Positions 61,955 to 64,000 of a stretch of 64,000 nucleotides of DNA are shown here, piece by piece. The translations under genes were made by a program, and so were the position numbers. Each line of letters starts with the position of its first letter. Position 1 is the stretch's first letter. Source of the stretch: Ramlibacter ginsenosidimutans. Lineage in GTDB: Bacteria; Pseudomonadota; Gammaproteobacteria; Burkholderiales; Burkholderiaceae_C. The notes beneath the pieces are model-generated. The model had not been told where the DNA came from, made no database searches, and worked only from the letters and a program-made list of their open reading frames with translations. The stretch lies in NCBI RefSeq assembly GCF_016654015.1, contig NZ_JAEPWM010000010.1, forward strand, positions 1 through 64,000, read 5' to 3'.

Positions 61955-62626
61955 ATGAAGCTGCTGCTGGTGGAGGACGACCCGTCTATGCAGACGGCGC
62001 TGAAGCGCACGCTGCAGAACCGCGGCATGGAAGTCGCATTGTGCAGCGACGGCCGCGAGGCGCTCGCGCGCTGGAAGAGCGACCCGCCCGACGTGGTCAT
62101 GCTCGACCTCACGCTGCCCGGCATGGACGGCCTGCTCGTGCTCGAGGAAGCGCGGCGCAGCGGCCTGCGCACGCCGGTGCTGATCCTCACCGCCAGGGGC
62201 ACCGTGGGTGACCGCGTCATCGGACTCAACACGGGCGCGGACGACTACCTGGCGAAACCCTTCGATCTCGACGAACTGGAGGCGCGCCTGCGCGCCCTGC
62301 ACCGGCGCGCGCCGGTCGCGCGCGCGGGCGGCGAGCCGGGCGTCGGCGGCCTGCACTGGGATCGCGCGAGCGGCGCCATCCACTGGCGCGACCAGATCCT
62401 GGAACTCGCTCCGCGCGAAGCCGCCTTGCTGCAGGCCCTGCTCGCGCGGCCGGGCCATGCGGTGCCGAAGGAGCGGCTGTTCGAACTCGTGTTTCCCGGC
62501 GAGGCGGACGTGCAGTACGAGGCGATCGAGGTGGTCGTGTACCGGCTGCGCAAGAAGCTCGCTGCCACCGGGGTGAAGCTGGTGACCCTGCGCGGGCTCG
62601 GCTACCTGCTCAAGGCCGGCGCATGA
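61955..62626 (+). CDS. Response regulator, OmpR/PhoB family (TctD-like)
   Basis: This 223-residue regulator has a receiver domain with phospho-acceptor Asp in VVMLDLTLPGMDG (near residue 51), Thr in ILTARGTV and Lys in YLAKPFDLDEL. A winged helix follows (LELAPREAALLQALLARPG, VVVYRLRKKLAATG, TLRGLGYLL). ATG 61955 fits the family opening MKLLLVEDD; ATG 61943 is also possible. Its stop overlaps the sensor kinase start by 4 nt (ATGA). It is divergent from the Bug-type receptor gene. Confidence 0.93.
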   Translation: MKLLLVEDDPSMQTALKRTLQNRGMEVALCSDGREALARWKSDPPDVVMLDLTLPGMDGLLVLEEARRSGLRTPVLILTARGTVGDRVIGLNTGADDYLAKPFDLDELEARLRALHRRAPVARAGGEPGVGGLHWDRASGAIHWRDQILELAPREAALLQALLARPGHAVPKERLFELVFPGEADVQYEAIEVVVYRLRKKLAATGVKLVTLRGLGYLLKAGA

Positions 62627-64000
62627 ACCTGCGACCGCGTTCGCTGCGGGCGGTCCTGCTCGCGGGCATCCTGCTGCCGATCGGACTGGTCGTCGCGGTC
62701 AACGCCTGGACGCTGTACCGCAAGACGCTGGACGCCGTGAACACGGCGTACGACCGCACGCTGCTCGCATCGGCCAAGTCCATCGGCGAGGAGCTGGACG
62801 TGCGAGGCTACGACGAGAACGCAGTGCTGCGTTCGGCCGTGCCCTATTCGGCGCTCGAGGCCTTCGAAGCGGACCTGCAGACGCGCATGTACTACCGGGT
62901 CTCCGACCTGCGCGGCCGGCTCGTCTCCGGCTTCGACGACCTGCCCGTGTGGCACGGCAGCATCCCGGCCCAGCCGCCCTATGCGGCGCTGGTCGATTTC
63001 TACGACACGCGCTATCGCGACATGCAGGTGCGCGTGGCGGTGCTGCTGCAGCCGGTGGCCAGCGCCACCGGCCGCGGCATGGCGGTGGTGCAGGTGGCGG
63101 AAACGCTGGAGCTGCGCCGCAAGCTGACGCGCCGCATCCTCTTCGATTTCCTGTGGCAGCAGGCAGCGCTCGTGGCGCTCATCGGCCTGGTGGTCGTGCT
63201 GGTGGTGCAGGCCGCGACCCGTCCGGTGCGCCGGCTGAGCCGCGAACTGCAGGCGCGCCCGGAAGGCGATCTCACGCCGCTGGTGGCGCGCGAGGCACCC
63301 AGGGAACTGGTCCCGCTGCTGGACGCAACCAACGAAGTGATGCGCCGGCTGGCGCACCTGCTGGAAAACCAGAAGCGCTTCGTGCGCGACACCTCGCACC
63401 AGCTGCGCACGCCGCTGGCGGTGCTGAAGACGCAAGTGCAGTCGGCGCTGCGCGGTGACGTGGAGCCGCGGCAAGCGCTGGCCGAGATCAGCGAGACCGT
63501 CGATCGCGCCACCGTGCTCGCCAACCAGATGCTCTCCCTGGCCAAGGTCGAACAGCTGCGCCAGCAGGCGGACACGCAGGTGAACGACCTGGGCCAGGCC
63601 GTGCGGGCGATGGCGCTCGAGCTCGCCCCCCTGGTCGCCGACAAGGACATCGACTTCGACATCGAGACCCAGCCGGCGCCGGTGGCCGCGCACGAATGGA
63701 TGCTGCGCGAACTCGCGCGCAACCTGCTGCACAACGCCATCGGGCACACGCCCGCAGGCGGCGCGCTGTCGGTGCGCGTGCTGGCCGATGCGCGCAGCGC
63801 CGCCCTGGTGGTGAGCGACAGCGGCCCGGGCATTTCGGCAGAGCTTGAGGCGCGGCTGTTCCAGCCCTTCTCCGCCGGCGACGTGCGCAGCGGCTCCGGG
63901 CTGGGCCTGGCGATCTGCCAGGAGATCGTCCACGCCCTGGGCGGCAGCATCCAGCTCGAAAACCGTGAAAAGGACCGGCGCGTCGCGGGGCTCGACGCCA
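62623..64000 (+). CDS. Sensor histidine kinase, TctE/QseC-like (3' end beyond the window)
   Basis: About 459 residues are visible. A first helix (LRAVLLAGILLPIGLVVAVNAW) leads into a periplasmic sensor domain (about 35-165), then a second helix (ALVALIGLVVVLVVQAAT), a HAMP-like linker, the phospho-acceptor box FVRDTSHQLRTPLA and an ATPase domain with NLLHNAIGHTP, DSGPGIS and GSGLGLAICQEIVHALGG. Only the last few residues are missing. The gene is co-translated with the response regulator gene and partners it. Confidence 0.92.
   Translation, partial: MNLRPRSLRAVLLAGILLPIGLVVAVNAWTLYRKTLDAVNTAYDRTLLASAKSIGEELDVRGYDENAVLRSAVPYSALEAFEADLQTRMYYRVSDLRGRLVSGFDDLPVWHGSIPAQPPYAALVDFYDTRYRDMQVRVAVLLQPVASATGRGMAVVQVAETLELRRKLTRRILFDFLWQQAALVALIGLVVVLVVQAATRPVRRLSRELQARPEGDLTPLVAREAPRELVPLLDATNEVMRRLAHLLENQKRFVRDTSHQLRTPLAVLKTQVQSALRGDVEPRQALAEISETVDRATVLANQMLSLAKVEQLRQQADTQVNDLGQAVRAMALELAPLVADKDIDFDIETQPAPVAAHEWMLRELARNLLHNAIGHTPAGGALSVRVLADARSAALVVSDSGPGISAELEARLFQPFSAGDVRSGSGLGLAICQEIVHALGGSIQLENREKDRRVAGLDA

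Overview
The window is a GC-rich, densely packed bacterial chromosome segment. Gene content points to a betaproteobacterium of the Burkholderiales, probably Comamonadaceae (Ramlibacter/Variovorax-like). Indicators are a tig-clpP-clpX-lon block with nearby tRNAs, a liv-type ABC operon, a Bug/TctC receptor beside a TctD/TctE-like two-component system, a small Trp-rich protein, and hpnCDE. The genus is inferred from gene style only; there is no rRNA in the window.

Layout. 1-610: tail of an IS110-type transposase, a 21-bp tandem repeat and a large nested imperfect palindrome. 611-5025: a FAD/Rieske oxidoreductase, a small Trp-rich protein, a cytochrome c and acetyl-CoA synthetase. 5115-13898: a GntR regulator facing a five-gene leftward operon (Fe3+/polyamine-type ABC importer, MmgE/PrpD protein, isocitrate/isopropylmalate dehydrogenase-like enzyme), then class II fumarase. 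13985-18448: a histidine kinase and Crp-type regulator, an LtrA membrane protein, a universal stress protein and an unknown. 18695-24239: an alternative haem-copper oxidase operon resembling coxMNOP, with a subunit II carrying two cytochrome c domains. 24509-26666: poorly known genes, including a 41-codon ORF overlapping a zinc-ribbon membrane protein gene and a secreted formylglycine-generating-enzyme-like protein. 26947-31792: class I fumarase, glutamate racemase, two unknowns and an OFA-type MFS transporter.

32141-36653 is the most unusual stretch. It holds an L,D-transpeptidase, a DUF3703-YtkA fusion overlapping a di-haem MauG-type peroxidase, a convergent AraC regulator and a 66-residue, 15-cysteine metallothionein-like protein. 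The same 40-bp element lies 57 and 61 bp upstream of the fusion gene and the Cys-rich gene, suggesting one regulon for metal or redox stress.

36712-43572: five tRNA genes and the tig/clpP/clpX/lon proteostasis block, with alternative RNA stem-loops between tig and clpP. 43842-48153: an RND efflux pair with a clear sigma-70 promoter and an operator over its start point. 48238-53152: squalene synthesis for hopanoids (hpnCDE), a HAD hydrolase and ferrochelatase. 53160-60808: an alpha/beta hydrolase and a livMHFG-type importer with its binding protein, preceded by a -24/-12 promoter, a 38-bp dyad and the gene for a PAS/sigma-54 activator. 60887-64000: a Bug-type solute receptor divergent from a response regulator and a truncated sensor kinase.

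Several families of palindromic intergenic elements recur. One pair supplies the stop codons of two convergent genes. All function calls rest on motif and family recognition by eye; no searches were run.
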